Source: JAAXIE01 sp965263155 (GTDB lineage: Bacteria > Chloroflexota > Dehalococcoidia > Lucifugimonadales > JAAXIE01). From it: 64,000 bases of DNA. Under the pieces are notes generated by a model. That model did no database searches. It had not been told where the DNA came from and saw only the letters and a program-made list of their open reading frames with translations. Each line of letters begins with the position of its first letter. The first letter of the stretch is position 1. The translations under genes and the position numbers were made by a program. Shown piece after piece: positions 29,231-38,125 of this stretch. The stretch spans positions 62,001 through 126,000 of the forward strand of contig OZ253586.1 in assembly GCA_965263155.1 (NCBI GenBank). Direction: 5' to 3'.

Positions 29231-30771
29231 ACGCCGATATCAATCACGTCCAGCAGAGGCGCAGGCCATACGCCGAAGAAGACTAACGAAAGCACCAGCA
29301 GCGATGTGGCCGCTATCTCCCGTTTGGACGCGTCGGTGAGGTGCTCCCACTGTGGGTCCATGGGTCCGAAGAAGGCCTTGGCCAGCAGTCGCAGGATGTA
29401 CACCGCCGTAATAGCAGCGCCGATGACCGCCAGAATGGCCAAGGGTAGATATGTCTTGAACGCACCAAGGAATACTAGGAATTCGGCCACGAAACCGCTG
29501 AGGCCCGGCAGGCCCAGCGAGGCCAAGCCTGCCACAGCGAAGAAGCTGGCAGTCACCCCCATCCGGCGGCTTAGACCGCCCAGCACGTCGATGTTGCGCA
29601 CATGAGACCGCTCGTAAATCACACCCACCAGCGCGAAGAAGAGGGCTGTCATGATGCCGTGGGAGAACATCTGTAGCACCGCTCCCGATACGCCCAACGG
29701 GTGCAGGGTTGCTATCCCCATCATCACGTAGCCCATGTGGCTCACGCTGGAGTAGCCCACAACGTACTTGAGATCTTTCTGCGACAAGGCTGATACTGCG
29801 CCGTAAAGCACGTTGACCGTCCCCAAGCCGATGAGCACAGGCATCCAAGTTTCCGCCCCGTCAGGGACCACCTCCATCCCCACACGAATGATGCCGTAGG
29901 CCCCCAACTTCATCAGCACGCCAGCATGCACCATGCTCACTGCCGTGGGCGCGGCCACATGACCGTCGGGCGACCAAGTGTGGAAGGGCCAGAGGCCCGC
30001 AAGAATGCCAAAGCCTACGGCAAAGAAGGGGAAGAAGAGGTTCTGGAAGCTTTCGGGGAATGCCCCCTGCTGCCACATGCAGTTCAGGTCGGTCAGCGAG
30101 AAGCTGCCCCCTACCACTCCGCAAGCCTGCAACATTTCGGGCGAGGCGTCGGCAGTCTTCCAATAGAGGGCTAGGATGGCCACCCAGATCAACACGCTCC
30201 CCGCCACCAAGTACAGCACCAGCTTCAGTGCGCCATACTCCTTGGTGCGAATGAACGTTCCGAAGTCGCTGCTGCTGCCCCAAACGCCGATGAGCAGGTA
30301 CATGGGCAGCACTGCCAACTCGTAGAAGAAGAACAGGAAGAACAGGTCGGTGACGACAAACACGCCGTAGACGCCCGCTACCAGCATGAAGTAGAGGACA
30401 AAGAAGTCCTTAGCTCGGGGCGTCACGGTCCACGATACCAGCACTCCGGCGAAGAACACGATGCCGGTGAGCAGAATCATGGGCGCGGAGATGCCGTCGA
30501 TGCCCATGGTCAGCGTGATGTTCAGGGGGGCCTCCAGCCACACCCAGCTGCGGTCAAACTGCACGTTGGCGGCGCCCTGCCCCTCGGTCAGCAGCACGTT
30601 GGAGTAGATGATGAAGATTGCCACGCTGAGGGCCAGCGTCACAGCAGCGGCGACGGCGGCGAAGAGGCGTGTCTCAGTCACCCTGTCCCGGGGGAAGAAG
30701 GCGATGGCCACCATGCCCACGAGGGGCACCACGATGGTCAGGAAGAGGGCTATGCTCTTGAAGTCTTCCAT
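29203..30771 (-). CDS. nuoM: NADH-quinone oxidoreductase subunit M
   Basis: NuoM is the second antiporter-like subunit of complex I. The signature segments WPFHTWSPDGHVAAPTAVSM and LSQKDLKYVVGYSSVSHMGY are present, along with a Glu in the FFYELAVLPMY helix. I chose the ATG at 30771 (522 residues, MEDFKSIALFL), 7 bases after the nuoL stop. A longer frame from 30816 would add a Ser/Gly-rich stretch overlapping nuoL. Confidence 0.95.
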   Translation of the reverse strand: MEDFKSIALFLTIVVPLVGMVAIAFFPRDRVTETRLFAAVAAAVTLALSVAIFIIYSNVLLTEGQGAANVQFDRSWVWLEAPLNITLTMGIDGISAPMILLTGIVFFAGVLVSWTVTPRAKDFFVLYFMLVAGVYGVFVVTDLFFLFFFYELAVLPMYLLIGVWGSSSDFGTFIRTKEYGALKLVLYLVAGSVLIWVAILALYWKTADASPEMLQACGVVGGSFSLTDLNCMWQQGAFPESFQNLFFPFFAVGFGILAGLWPFHTWSPDGHVAAPTAVSMVHAGVLMKLGAYGIIRVGMEVVPDGAETWMPVLIGLGTVNVLYGAVSALSQKDLKYVVGYSSVSHMGYVMMGIATLHPLGVSGAVLQMFSHGIMTALFFALVGVIYERSHVRNIDVLGGLSRRMGVTASFFAVAGLASLGLPGLSGFVAEFLVFLGAFKTYLPLAILAVIGAAITAVYILRLLAKAFFGPMDPQWEHLTDASKREIAATSLLVLSLVFFGVWPAPLLDVIDIGVCNLALVSC

Positions 30772-30778
30772 CACCGGA

Positions 30779-32671
30779 CTAGCTGAGCCCCCACCAGAGG
30801 AGCCCGAGGAATACAACGCCTACTGCCATCACCAAGGTGTAGTTGTACACCCGACCGGTGACATGCAGGCGTAGCTTGATGCCGAAGGCTCGCAGGACGT
30901 TGGCCGGACCGTTCACCCCGGTGTCGTTGACTACTATGCGGTCAAACGAGGCCAATACGCCGGAGAAAGCCAGTATCACCTTGTCTATGGCCAACTGATA
31001 GACCTCATCGACGTAGTATTTGGCCTCCGCCACCTTGAGGGGAAAGCCAAAGCGAGCCCTCCATGGCTCTAGGGAAAGGTTCTTCCAGAAATAGGCCATG
31101 AACCCCAAGAGGAATGCCAGCAGCGCGATAACAGCGCCGCCTATTGCGAGACCGGGGTTGAACTCGAAGTGGTGGTGAGAGTCTAAGAAGTGGGAGAGGC
31201 CCCCATAGGAAGAGGTGTAGTCGATTGCGATGAACCCGAAGCCGGTAGCCAGCACCGCCAGCAGAATCAGGGGCACAGCCATGGATGGGGACGCCTCGTG
31301 GGCGTGCTCGTTTTCCGGCGAGAGCCGCCCGTAAAAGACCACCAGCATCGCCCGAGCCATGTACAAAGCGCTGAGGAAGGCAACTATCAGTGTGGGGACC
31401 AGCAGGGCAGCATTATAGTGGTCGAGAGTGGCCAGCAGTATCTCGTCCTTACTCCAGAACCCGGCGAAAACAGGCACCCCGCCTAGTGAAAGCGCACCGA
31501 TGGTGAAGGTGAGGGCGGTGATGGGCATCACCCTCCTCAGCCCTCCCATGTGCCGGATGTCGGTCTGGTCTGCCCCATGCATCACGCTGCCAGCCCCAAG
31601 GAATAGCAGGGCTTTCGAGAAGCCGTGGGCCATCAGGTGGAACATGGCGGCGGCCACTCCGAAGGTGCCCAATGACAGCATCATCAGCCCCAAGTGGCTG
31701 ATGGTGGAGTAGGCAAGGATGCGCTTCAGGTCGGTGGACACCAGCGCGATTGTGGAAGCCATGAGGGCGGTGAACAGGCCCACGCCGGCCACGGTCTGCA
31801 GGGCGGCGGGATGGGCCGCCTCGAAAATTGGGAAGGTTCTAGCCACGAGATAGACACCTGCCACCACCATGGTGGCAGCGTGTATCAAGGCGCTAACCGG
31901 GCTGGGGCCCTCCATGGCGTCGGGTAGCCATACGTGGAAGGGGAACTGGGCCGACTTGCCCATTGCTCCTAGGAACAGCAAGAGGGCGATACCCGTCAGG
32001 GTGCCCTCGCCGATGGCTCCGGCGCTGGAGGCCTCCAGCGCGTTGTGTATACCGAAATCGAAGGTGGTGCCGTGGAGGTTGCCCACCTCGCGGCCCAGCC
32101 AGAGTATGCCGATCAGCAGGCCAACGTCCCCCAAGCGGGTGGTGATGAAGGCCTTCTTGGCGGCCTCGGCTGCAGAGCGTCGGTCATAGTAGTAGCCGAT
32201 GAGCAGGTAGGAGCAGAGGCCGACCAGTTCCCAAGCCACGTAGAGCAGCAGGAAGTTGTCCGCCAGCACCAGCGTGAGCATGGAGGCGGCGAACAGGGAG
32301 TGGGCGGCGAAGTACCATCCGAACCGGGCCTCGCCCTTCATGTAGCCTAGGGAATAGACCTGCACCATCAGGGCAACAAAGGTCACCAACCCCAGCATCA
32401 CGATGGAGATGGGGTCGATAATCATCCCCCAAGTGAGCTGGACGCCTGCCACGCTGAACCACTCTCGGGAGCAGTCCACCACCCCCTGTCCCAGCCCACA
32501 GCCCGCGCCTTGGTCTAGGAAGGAGTTCAGCACGAACCAGAAGACGCCGAACCCCGCAGCGATGGCCAGAATGGCTAGGTAGGCGCCCTTCCCCGGCAGG
32601 AACCGCCCGAACAGGACGATTACGGGGAAGGCGGCGAAACTAAAGACGGGTATAAGCCAAGCCCACTCCAT
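30779..32671 (-). CDS. nuoL: NADH-quinone oxidoreductase subunit L
   Basis: NuoL is the terminal proton-pumping subunit, with a long lateral helix at its C-terminus. The 630-residue protein has YVAWELVGLCSYLLIGYYY, FPFHVWLPDAMEGPSPVSAL and STDLKRILAYSTISHLGLMM. Residues from about 500 onward form the extra C-terminal membrane and amphipathic helices. The gap of about 110 bases to nuoK holds a dispersed repeat. Confidence 0.96.
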   Translation of the reverse strand: MEWAWLIPVFSFAAFPVIVLFGRFLPGKGAYLAILAIAAGFGVFWFVLNSFLDQGAGCGLGQGVVDCSREWFSVAGVQLTWGMIIDPISIVMLGLVTFVALMVQVYSLGYMKGEARFGWYFAAHSLFAASMLTLVLADNFLLLYVAWELVGLCSYLLIGYYYDRRSAAEAAKKAFITTRLGDVGLLIGILWLGREVGNLHGTTFDFGIHNALEASSAGAIGEGTLTGIALLLFLGAMGKSAQFPFHVWLPDAMEGPSPVSALIHAATMVVAGVYLVARTFPIFEAAHPAALQTVAGVGLFTALMASTIALVSTDLKRILAYSTISHLGLMMLSLGTFGVAAAMFHLMAHGFSKALLFLGAGSVMHGADQTDIRHMGGLRRVMPITALTFTIGALSLGGVPVFAGFWSKDEILLATLDHYNAALLVPTLIVAFLSALYMARAMLVVFYGRLSPENEHAHEASPSMAVPLILLAVLATGFGFIAIDYTSSYGGLSHFLDSHHHFEFNPGLAIGGAVIALLAFLLGFMAYFWKNLSLEPWRARFGFPLKVAEAKYYVDEVYQLAIDKVILAFSGVLASFDRIVVNDTGVNGPANVLRAFGIKLRLHVTGRVYNYTLVMAVGVVFLGLLWWGLS

Positions 32672-32689
32672 TGTCCCCTACCCGGCCTT

Positions 32690-32746
32690 CCAAAGTCCCT
32701 TCCCCGTTGATGGGGGAAGAGCAGGATGGGGGTGAAAAGGGCTGCA
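32690..32746. repeat. Dispersed repeat, family B, inside the nuo operon
   Basis: This noncoding spacer between nuoL and nuoK contains CCCTTCCCCGTTGATGGGGG and GGATGGGGGTGAAAAGGGCT. It resembles the blocks at 8758 and 40595. The short pairings (CCCC/GGGG) could form hairpins within the nuo transcript. Confidence 0.6.
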
Positions 32747-32781
32747 CGCAGGGAGGGGTTGATACAGACGACGCATTTGGT

Positions 32782-33117
32782 TCACCACCGCATCAAATCG
32801 ACTTCATCGACGTTCACCGTCGACTTGGCCCGGAAGATGCGCAGGATGATGGCCAGGGCCAAGCCGACCTCGGCGGCGGCGACAGTAATCACGAAGATGG
32901 CGATGATCTGGCCGGAGAAGTCGTTGAACGCGCCCTCCACGAGGCCATCTAGGCCGAACCGATAAGCTGCCGCGGCGATGAGGTTGATGTTGACCGCGTT
33001 GAGCATCAGCTCAATGGACATGAGGATGAGCACCGCACTGCGTCGTGCCAGCACCCCGTAGAGGCCAATGCAGAAGAGGGCGGCTGCCAAGGCTTGAAAG
33101 GCATACAGGGGCACCAT
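32782..33117 (-). CDS. nuoK: NADH-quinone oxidoreductase subunit K
   Basis: NuoK is a small three-helix membrane subunit of complex I that carries conserved glutamates for proton transfer. The 111-residue protein contains LILMSIELMLNAVNINLIAA and AAAEVGLALAIILRIFR, with Glu in helices two and three. Its ATG overlaps the nuoJ stop by one base (TGATG). Confidence 0.96.
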   Translation of the reverse strand: MVPLYAFQALAAALFCIGLYGVLARRSAVLILMSIELMLNAVNINLIAAAAYRFGLDGLVEGAFNDFSGQIIAIFVITVAAAEVGLALAIILRIFRAKSTVNVDEVDLMRW

Positions 33118-33611
33118 CAGCGGCCGTCTCCCTCGCGCCCCAGCACGATGGCCCCCACCAAGGCTACCAACAGCACCAGCGAGGCAATCTCAAAAGGTAG
33201 GGCCCACTGGGTGAACAGAGGCTCGGCTAAGTGCTCAGTGAACCCCATGTCGCCCGCAGCGGGCTGCTTGGTGGCCACCCTGTTCACTAGGAAAGCGCCC
33301 AGCAGCACGGCAAACACACCTCCGGCCGACACGATGGCCAAGGGCCACTGACGATTGTTCGATATGCGAGGGTAGTCTTGGCTGCGGGTGAGCATGATGG
33401 CGAAGAGCAAGACGATGGTGATGGCCCCGCTATAAATCAGTATCTGCACCAAGGCTAGGAACTCGGCGAAGAGAATCAGGTAGACGCCTGCAACAGCGGC
33501 CAGCGATACGAGAAGGAACAGGGCGGCCCATACCACGTTTCGGGTGGCCACCACCCCTAACGCTCCACCCAAAACGAAGAAGGCGGTCAGGGCGAAAAGG
33601 AACCAAGACAT
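33117..33611 (-). CDS. nuoJ: NADH-quinone oxidoreductase subunit J
   Basis: NuoJ is a five-helix membrane subunit near the quinone end of complex I. The 164-residue protein has FVLGGALGVVATRNVVWAAL and the conserved EFLALVQILIYSGAITIVLL segment. It sits between nuoI and nuoK with nearly no gaps. Confidence 0.95.
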   Translation of the reverse strand: MSWFLFALTAFFVLGGALGVVATRNVVWAALFLLVSLAAVAGVYLILFAEFLALVQILIYSGAITIVLLFAIMLTRSQDYPRISNNRQWPLAIVSAGGVFAVLLGAFLVNRVATKQPAAGDMGFTEHLAEPLFTQWALPFEIASLVLLVALVGAIVLGREGDGR

Positions 33612-33612
33612 C

Positions 33613-34191
33613 CTAGGTGGAGGCCTCCTCAGGCACTTGGCTGGGCGGCTCTTGGCTGGGCGACGCTTGGCCGGTAGACGCCTTCTCTTGCGAAGCCTTC
33701 TCCTGACTTGCCTTGGCCCTCTGAGTAGGCGGTATCCAAGCGGTATCGTCTTGGTACTGCTTGCCCATCTCCAACAAATTGGGCAGGTCCATACGGTCGC
33801 CGTTGCGTTCGTAGGTGCTCATCTCGTGCTCGTGGCTCATCACGATGGCATCGAAGTTGCACACGTCGACGCAAATACCACACAGGATGCAGCGGTTCAG
33901 GTTGATTTCGAAGGAGTCGACAATTTTCCGGCGGTGGCTCTTCCCCTCCTGCTGCAGGGGGTTGTCTTTCATTGTTGCGCTCATGCACTGGGTAGGACAA
34001 TTACGGATGCACACCATGCAGGCAGTGCAGAAGGGCTCGTCCACCTTGTCGTCCCACGTCAGCGCGGGGAACCCCATGTAGCGCGGCTTTACCGGTGTGG
34101 GCGTCGTGGGGTACTGCCGGGTAACGGGCGCACGGAACCCGTTCAGGGTCGAAACCAAGGTGATAAGCATGCCCTTAACGCTGGCCAGCAT
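33613..34191 (-). CDS. nuoI: NADH-quinone oxidoreductase subunit I
   Basis: NuoI carries clusters N6a and N6b, which pass electrons toward quinone. The 192-residue protein has two 4Fe-4S motifs: CTACMVCIRNCP and CILCGICVDVC. The C-terminal 35 residues are a low-complexity Ala/Ser/Gln/Glu/Lys tail with a repeated SQEKA element, beyond the usual end of the family. The start overlaps nuoH by 17 bases. Confidence 0.96.
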   Translation of the reverse strand: MLASVKGMLITLVSTLNGFRAPVTRQYPTTPTPVKPRYMGFPALTWDDKVDEPFCTACMVCIRNCPTQCMSATMKDNPLQQEGKSHRRKIVDSFEINLNRCILCGICVDVCNFDAIVMSHEHEMSTYERNGDRMDLPNLLEMGKQYQDDTAWIPPTQRAKASQEKASQEKASTGQASPSQEPPSQVPEEAST

Positions 34192-35362
34192 GGGCCTTCC
34201 TCCTGCCGGTCGGGCCGTACAACCGCCGCATTCGCTGCGCGGGAAGGGTCAGGCCGCGGTACACCGCGTATCCTACCACACCCATTGACACCAGAGACAT
34301 GATGGTCAGGCTCCACCACGGCCACCCGTAGAACATGTATACGCCAGTAATGGCTACGTTGACGAAGGATATGGGAATAACCACCTTCCAGCCAAAGGCC
34401 ATTAGCTGGTCGATGCGCAACCGGGGGAAGGTGCCCCGTATCCAGAAGATTATCAGAATTACGAAGTAGGTCTTGGCTAGGAACCAGATAATCGCCAGCA
34501 GGTTCCCCAGCCACGCCGGCGAGGTGGGGTTGTACGGTCCGTACCACCCGCCTAGGAATAGCAGAACAGTGAGTGCGGCGATGATGAAAGTGTTCATGTA
34601 CTCTGCAAGGAAGAACACCGACCAGTGCGCCCCGCTGTACTCCACGAAGGGACCGCCCACTATCTCCGACTCGGCGAAGTAGATGTCGAAGGGGGTGCGT
34701 CCCACCTCGGCCAGCCCGGCAATCAGGAAGATCATCGCCCCCAAGGGCAGCAATACCACGTACGGAATGTTGACGAACTCTCCTTCAGGGTTGGTCCCTG
34801 CCCCTTGGATGCCGGGAAACTGGAAGTCGACAATCTGCACCAAGTTCATGGACTGGGCCAGCATAGCCACGGATATGACCATCATGATGATGGGTATCTC
34901 GTAGCTGATAAGCTGGGCCGCCGAGCGCAAGCTTCCCAGAGCCCCGTACTTGTTGGCGGAGCCCCAACCTGCCATCACCAGCCCGACAATCGTGATTACC
35001 GAGAAGGCGATGATGAAGAAGAGGCCGAGGTCCAGGTTGCGCATCACCAAGTCTTTGGAGGCAGGTATGGTGACCCACAGCATGAAGGACGGCACGATGA
35101 CCAGCAGCGGGGCGGCCCAGAAAATGGCCTTCTCCGACTCGGCTGGGACGATGTCTTCTTTCAGCATCAGCTTCATGCCGTCGGCGACGGGCTGAAGCAG
35201 GCCCATGGGGCCGGTGCGCGTGGGGCCTAGGCGCCGCTGGAGTCGTCCTAGGAACTTGCGCTCGATCCACGTCAGCGACAGGACAACCACCGATAGGGAG
35301 GCGAACAATACCAGCAAGCCGCCCACGATAATCAGCAGGTCTAGGGCGCTGTTGTCGGACAT
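34175..35362 (-). CDS. nuoH: NADH-quinone oxidoreductase subunit H
   Basis: NuoH is the membrane subunit that forms the quinone chamber together with NuoB and NuoD. The 395-residue protein has WIERKFLGRLQRRLGPTRTG, LAEVGRTPFDIYFAESEIVG and VEYSGAHWSVFFLAEYMN, all diagnostic. It begins directly after the nuoD stop. Confidence 0.97.
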   Translation of the reverse strand: MSDNSALDLLIIVGGLLVLFASLSVVVLSLTWIERKFLGRLQRRLGPTRTGPMGLLQPVADGMKLMLKEDIVPAESEKAIFWAAPLLVIVPSFMLWVTIPASKDLVMRNLDLGLFFIIAFSVITIVGLVMAGWGSANKYGALGSLRSAAQLISYEIPIIMMVISVAMLAQSMNLVQIVDFQFPGIQGAGTNPEGEFVNIPYVVLLPLGAMIFLIAGLAEVGRTPFDIYFAESEIVGGPFVEYSGAHWSVFFLAEYMNTFIIAALTVLLFLGGWYGPYNPTSPAWLGNLLAIIWFLAKTYFVILIIFWIRGTFPRLRIDQLMAFGWKVVIPISFVNVAITGVYMFYGWPWWSLTIMSLVSMGVVGYAVYRGLTLPAQRMRRLYGPTGRRKAHAGQR

Positions 35363-36463
35363 CTACCGGTCCACCTCTCCCATCACTATGTCGAGGGAGC
35401 CAAGAATCATCACCGAGTCGGCCAGCCAGACTCCCTTCAGCATGTGCTTCAGGGCAGAGAGGTTGCAGAAGGATGGGGGGCGCACCTTGACGCGGTAGGG
35501 TTTGTCGGTGCCGTCGCTCACCAGATACACGCCGATCTCGCCCCGAGGGTTTTCTTGACGGATGTACACGTCTCCTTTTGGCGGGCGCAGCAGGCGCCTC
35601 CCCAAGGCGTTGATCGGCCCCTCAGGCATCTGGGCTAGCGCCTGCTCGATGATTTCCAGCGACTGGTACATCTCCTGGACGCGCACGAAGTAACGCTCCC
35701 AGGTGTCGCCGTTGTATCCCACCGGTATCTCGAAGTGGAAGCGGTCGTAGATGGAGTAGGGTTCGGCCTTGCGCACATCGTAGTTCACGCCACTGGCCCG
35801 CAGGCAGGGGCCGGTGAGGCCGAAATCAATGGCATCCTCGGCGCTAATGGGGCCGATGCCTTGGGTGCGAGCGAGGTAGACCTCGTTGTAGGTCAAGAGC
35901 CGGTCGCACTCTTCGATGTCATCGATAACGAGGGGCAGAAGCTCATCCATAATTTGCCGGAAGTTGTCGGGTAGGTCTTCCTTCACCCCGCCGACATGGA
36001 TGTAGTTGTGCATCATGCGGGCCCCGCTGATGGCCTCGAAGGCCCCTTGGATGCGCTCCCGTCCGCGGAAGGAGATCATCACCGGGGTCATGGCCCCGGC
36101 ATCCAACCCCATGGTGCCTACAAACAGCAGATGGCTGGCAATACGGTTCAACTCGCAGAGAATCACTCGGATGTACTCAGCCCGCTCCGGTATCTCCAAG
36201 CCCATCAGTTTTTCGACCGCCGAGCAGAAGGCCATCTCGTTGTTGAAGTTGGCTAGGTAGTCCATCCGGTCGAACAGTGTGACTATCTGGGCATACTGCT
36301 CACCCTCGCACAGCTTTTCCGAGCCACGGTGCAGGTAGCCGATGTGGGGCTCCAAGTCCACGATTTTCTCACCGTCGACCCGAAGCACCATGCGGAAGAC
36401 GCCATGTGTCGATGGGTGCTGAGGCCCCATGTTGATCATCATCTCTACAGGCTGGGTTTCCAC
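35363..36463 (-). CDS. nuoD: NADH-quinone oxidoreductase subunit D
   Basis: NuoD is the 49-kDa subunit of the hydrogenase-like quinone site. The 366-residue protein has MGPQHPSTHGVFRMVLRVDG at the start, IGYLHRGSEKL and the C-terminal LGSLDIVMGEVDR. It is separated from nuoC by a small HicB-like gene rather than fused to it. Confidence 0.97.
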   Translation of the reverse strand: METQPVEMMINMGPQHPSTHGVFRMVLRVDGEKIVDLEPHIGYLHRGSEKLCEGEQYAQIVTLFDRMDYLANFNNEMAFCSAVEKLMGLEIPERAEYIRVILCELNRIASHLLFVGTMGLDAGAMTPVMISFRGRERIQGAFEAISGARMMHNYIHVGGVKEDLPDNFRQIMDELLPLVIDDIEECDRLLTYNEVYLARTQGIGPISAEDAIDFGLTGPCLRASGVNYDVRKAEPYSIYDRFHFEIPVGYNGDTWERYFVRVQEMYQSLEIIEQALAQMPEGPINALGRRLLRPPKGDVYIRQENPRGEIGVYLVSDGTDKPYRVKVRPPSFCNLSALKHMLKGVWLADSVMILGSLDIVMGEVDR

Positions 36464-36491
36464 TAGCTTCCTCTACGCCGCCGGATGAGTC

Positions 36492-36737
36492 TTATTCCAC
36501 AAAATGGAGCTCCAACTCCGTGTCGTCCCGCACACCGGGGATGCCGACCTCTGCCAGCGACTCCGCGAGGTCTTCCGCCTCCTCGTGGGCCTCAATCCAA
36601 GCGCGGAACCTGTTAATCAGGTTCTGTTGGGCAGTCTCCACGCTATCGCCTTTCACCTCTAGAGCCAAGCTCTCTACAGTGGCGATGTACCCGTCTTCTT
36701 GGGCGATAACCCTAGCTTCGAAGATGCACTCAGCCAA
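36492..36737 (-). CDS. HicB-like small protein inserted between nuoC and nuoD
   Basis: The 81-residue acidic protein reads EDGYIATVESLALEVKGDSV and ETAQQNLINRFRAWIE, which matches the partial RNase-H-like fold of HicB/DUF1902 proteins. There is no DNA-binding C-terminal domain and no HicA toxin gene next to it. It lies 5 bases after nuoC and 28 bases before nuoD, so it must share the nuo transcript. A role in complex I is possible but not shown; it could also be a solitary antitoxin-like remnant. Confidence 0.75.
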   Translation of the reverse strand: MAECIFEARVIAQEDGYIATVESLALEVKGDSVETAQQNLINRFRAWIEAHEEAEDLAESLAEVGIPGVRDDTELELHFVE

Positions 36738-36742
36738 GGCAA

Positions 36743-37261
36743 TCAGAACTCCTGGTAGTCGTTGAAGGGGAAGTCTTTTCGGCCAGGGAAACCCTCAAAC
36801 CCCTCGTAGAGCAACAGAGGCTCCAACTGCGGATGGCCGTCGAACACGATGCCGTAAAGGTCGTGGGCCTCCCGCTCATACCAGTCGGCGGCCCGCCAGA
36901 TGCCAGCCACGGACGAGACGTGAGGATCGTCGGAAGAGAGGTCCGTCTTGATGAATAGCTTCTGTTCCAAGTCTAGGGACAGCAGAATGTAGACCACCTG
37001 TAGGTACTCTTTGTAGTCTACCCCTCCCAAGCACAGCAGCATCTTGAAGTCTAGGCGCGGGTCCTCCTTGAGTAGCCGGCATACATCGGGGATGTGTTGT
37101 GGCTGCACCCCCACTTCGGGAATATCAATGACTGCGCCGTGAGTCACGTCGTATGGGGCCAGCACCTCACCCAGCAGGGCCTGAAGCGCTTGTGCCCTGT
37201 CGTCCAGCTTGGCCTCAGCCTCGGGGGAGTGGTCCTCCGGCCTAGCTCTGTGCTCGGCCAC
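36743..37261 (-). CDS. nuoC: NADH-quinone oxidoreductase subunit C
   Basis: NuoC is the 30-kDa peripheral-arm subunit. The 172-residue protein has LLCLGGVDYKEYLQVVYILL and the signature WRAADWYEREAHDLYGIVF, followed by LLLYEGFEGFPGRKDFP. It overlaps nuoB by 20 bases. Confidence 0.96.
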   Translation of the reverse strand: MAEHRARPEDHSPEAEAKLDDRAQALQALLGEVLAPYDVTHGAVIDIPEVGVQPQHIPDVCRLLKEDPRLDFKMLLCLGGVDYKEYLQVVYILLSLDLEQKLFIKTDLSSDDPHVSSVAGIWRAADWYEREAHDLYGIVFDGHPQLEPLLLYEGFEGFPGRKDFPFNDYQEF

Positions 37262-37766
37262 CCTTGGAGTCCTGCATGATTTTTTCTTGTAGCTTCAAGA
37301 TGCCCTGCATCAGGGCTTCAGGCCGTGGCGGGCATCCGGGCACGTAGACGTCCACCGGGATCAGGTGGTCTACGCCCATCACCACGGAGTAGGAGCGGTA
37401 GTAGGGGCCGCCGTTGGTGGCGCAACTGCCCATGGCGATGACCCACTTGGGCTCCGGCATCTGCTCATATAGCAGTTTGATGGGCTCGCCCATCTTCTTC
37501 ACGACGGTCCCGGCCACAATCATCACGTCGGACTGCCGGGGCGACGGCCAAGTGACCACGCCGAAGCGGTCGAAGTCGTGGTGGGCCATGTAGGTGGACA
37601 TCATCTCAATGGCGCAGCAGGCCAAGCCAAAGGTCAGCGTCCATAGAGATGACTTTCGGGCCAAGGCGAAGAGGGTCTCCGCCTTGGTGGTGACTACGCC
37701 GGGCATGGCCCGGTTGAAGTTACTTTGGCCCGGCGTATTGCCGGAAAGCTGAGTTATCTCGACCAT
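37242..37766 (-). CDS. nuoB: NADH-quinone oxidoreductase subunit B
   Basis: NuoB holds cluster N2, the last electron carrier before quinone. Its cysteines appear in FGLACCAIEMM, MGSCATNGGPYY and YVPGCPPRPEA. I used the ATG at 37766 (174 residues, MVEITQLSG); the frame is open for another 36 residues upstream, but those overlap nuoA and look non-native. The overlap with nuoA is 13 bases. Confidence 0.95.
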   Translation of the reverse strand: MVEITQLSGNTPGQSNFNRAMPGVVTTKAETLFALARKSSLWTLTFGLACCAIEMMSTYMAHHDFDRFGVVTWPSPRQSDVMIVAGTVVKKMGEPIKLLYEQMPEPKWVIAMGSCATNGGPYYRSYSVVMGVDHLIPVDVYVPGCPPRPEALMQGILKLQEKIMQDSKGGRAQS

Positions 37767-38125
37767 TCCAAGGCTCCCTTTTTCCAGGCGTAGGCCACAG
37801 CGAACAGGAGCACACCCAAGAAGAGCGCCATTGCGTAGAAGGCAACGTTGTTTCCTAGGAATATCACTGCCCAAGGGAACAGGAACACGGCTTCCACGTC
37901 AAAGATGAGGAACAGGATGGCGAATATGTAATACCGGACGTTGATCTGCGACCAAGTGTAGGGGGCTGGCTCAATGCCACACTCATAGGGGGTCAGCTTG
38001 CGGGCCGAGGTTCGACGGGCCGAGAGGAACATGGCCGCGCCAAACATAAGCAAGATGGCCAAGGTGCCCACGCCACCAGCGAGCAGCACCGTAGACCAGA
38101 TGTTGGCAAAGGAGAATTCTTGCAC
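37754..38125 (-). CDS. nuoA: NADH-quinone oxidoreductase subunit A
   Basis: NuoA is a three-helix membrane subunit. The 123-residue protein has LTPYECGIEPAPYTWSQINV with the conserved ECG, then RYYIFAILFLIFDVEAVFLF with the conserved acidic pair. It is the first gene of the cluster and follows a strong promoter. Confidence 0.96.
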   Translation of the reverse strand: MQEFSFANIWSTVLLAGGVGTLAILLMFGAAMFLSARRTSARKLTPYECGIEPAPYTWSQINVRYYIFAILFLIFDVEAVFLFPWAVIFLGNNVAFYAMALFLGVLLFAVAYAWKKGALEWSR

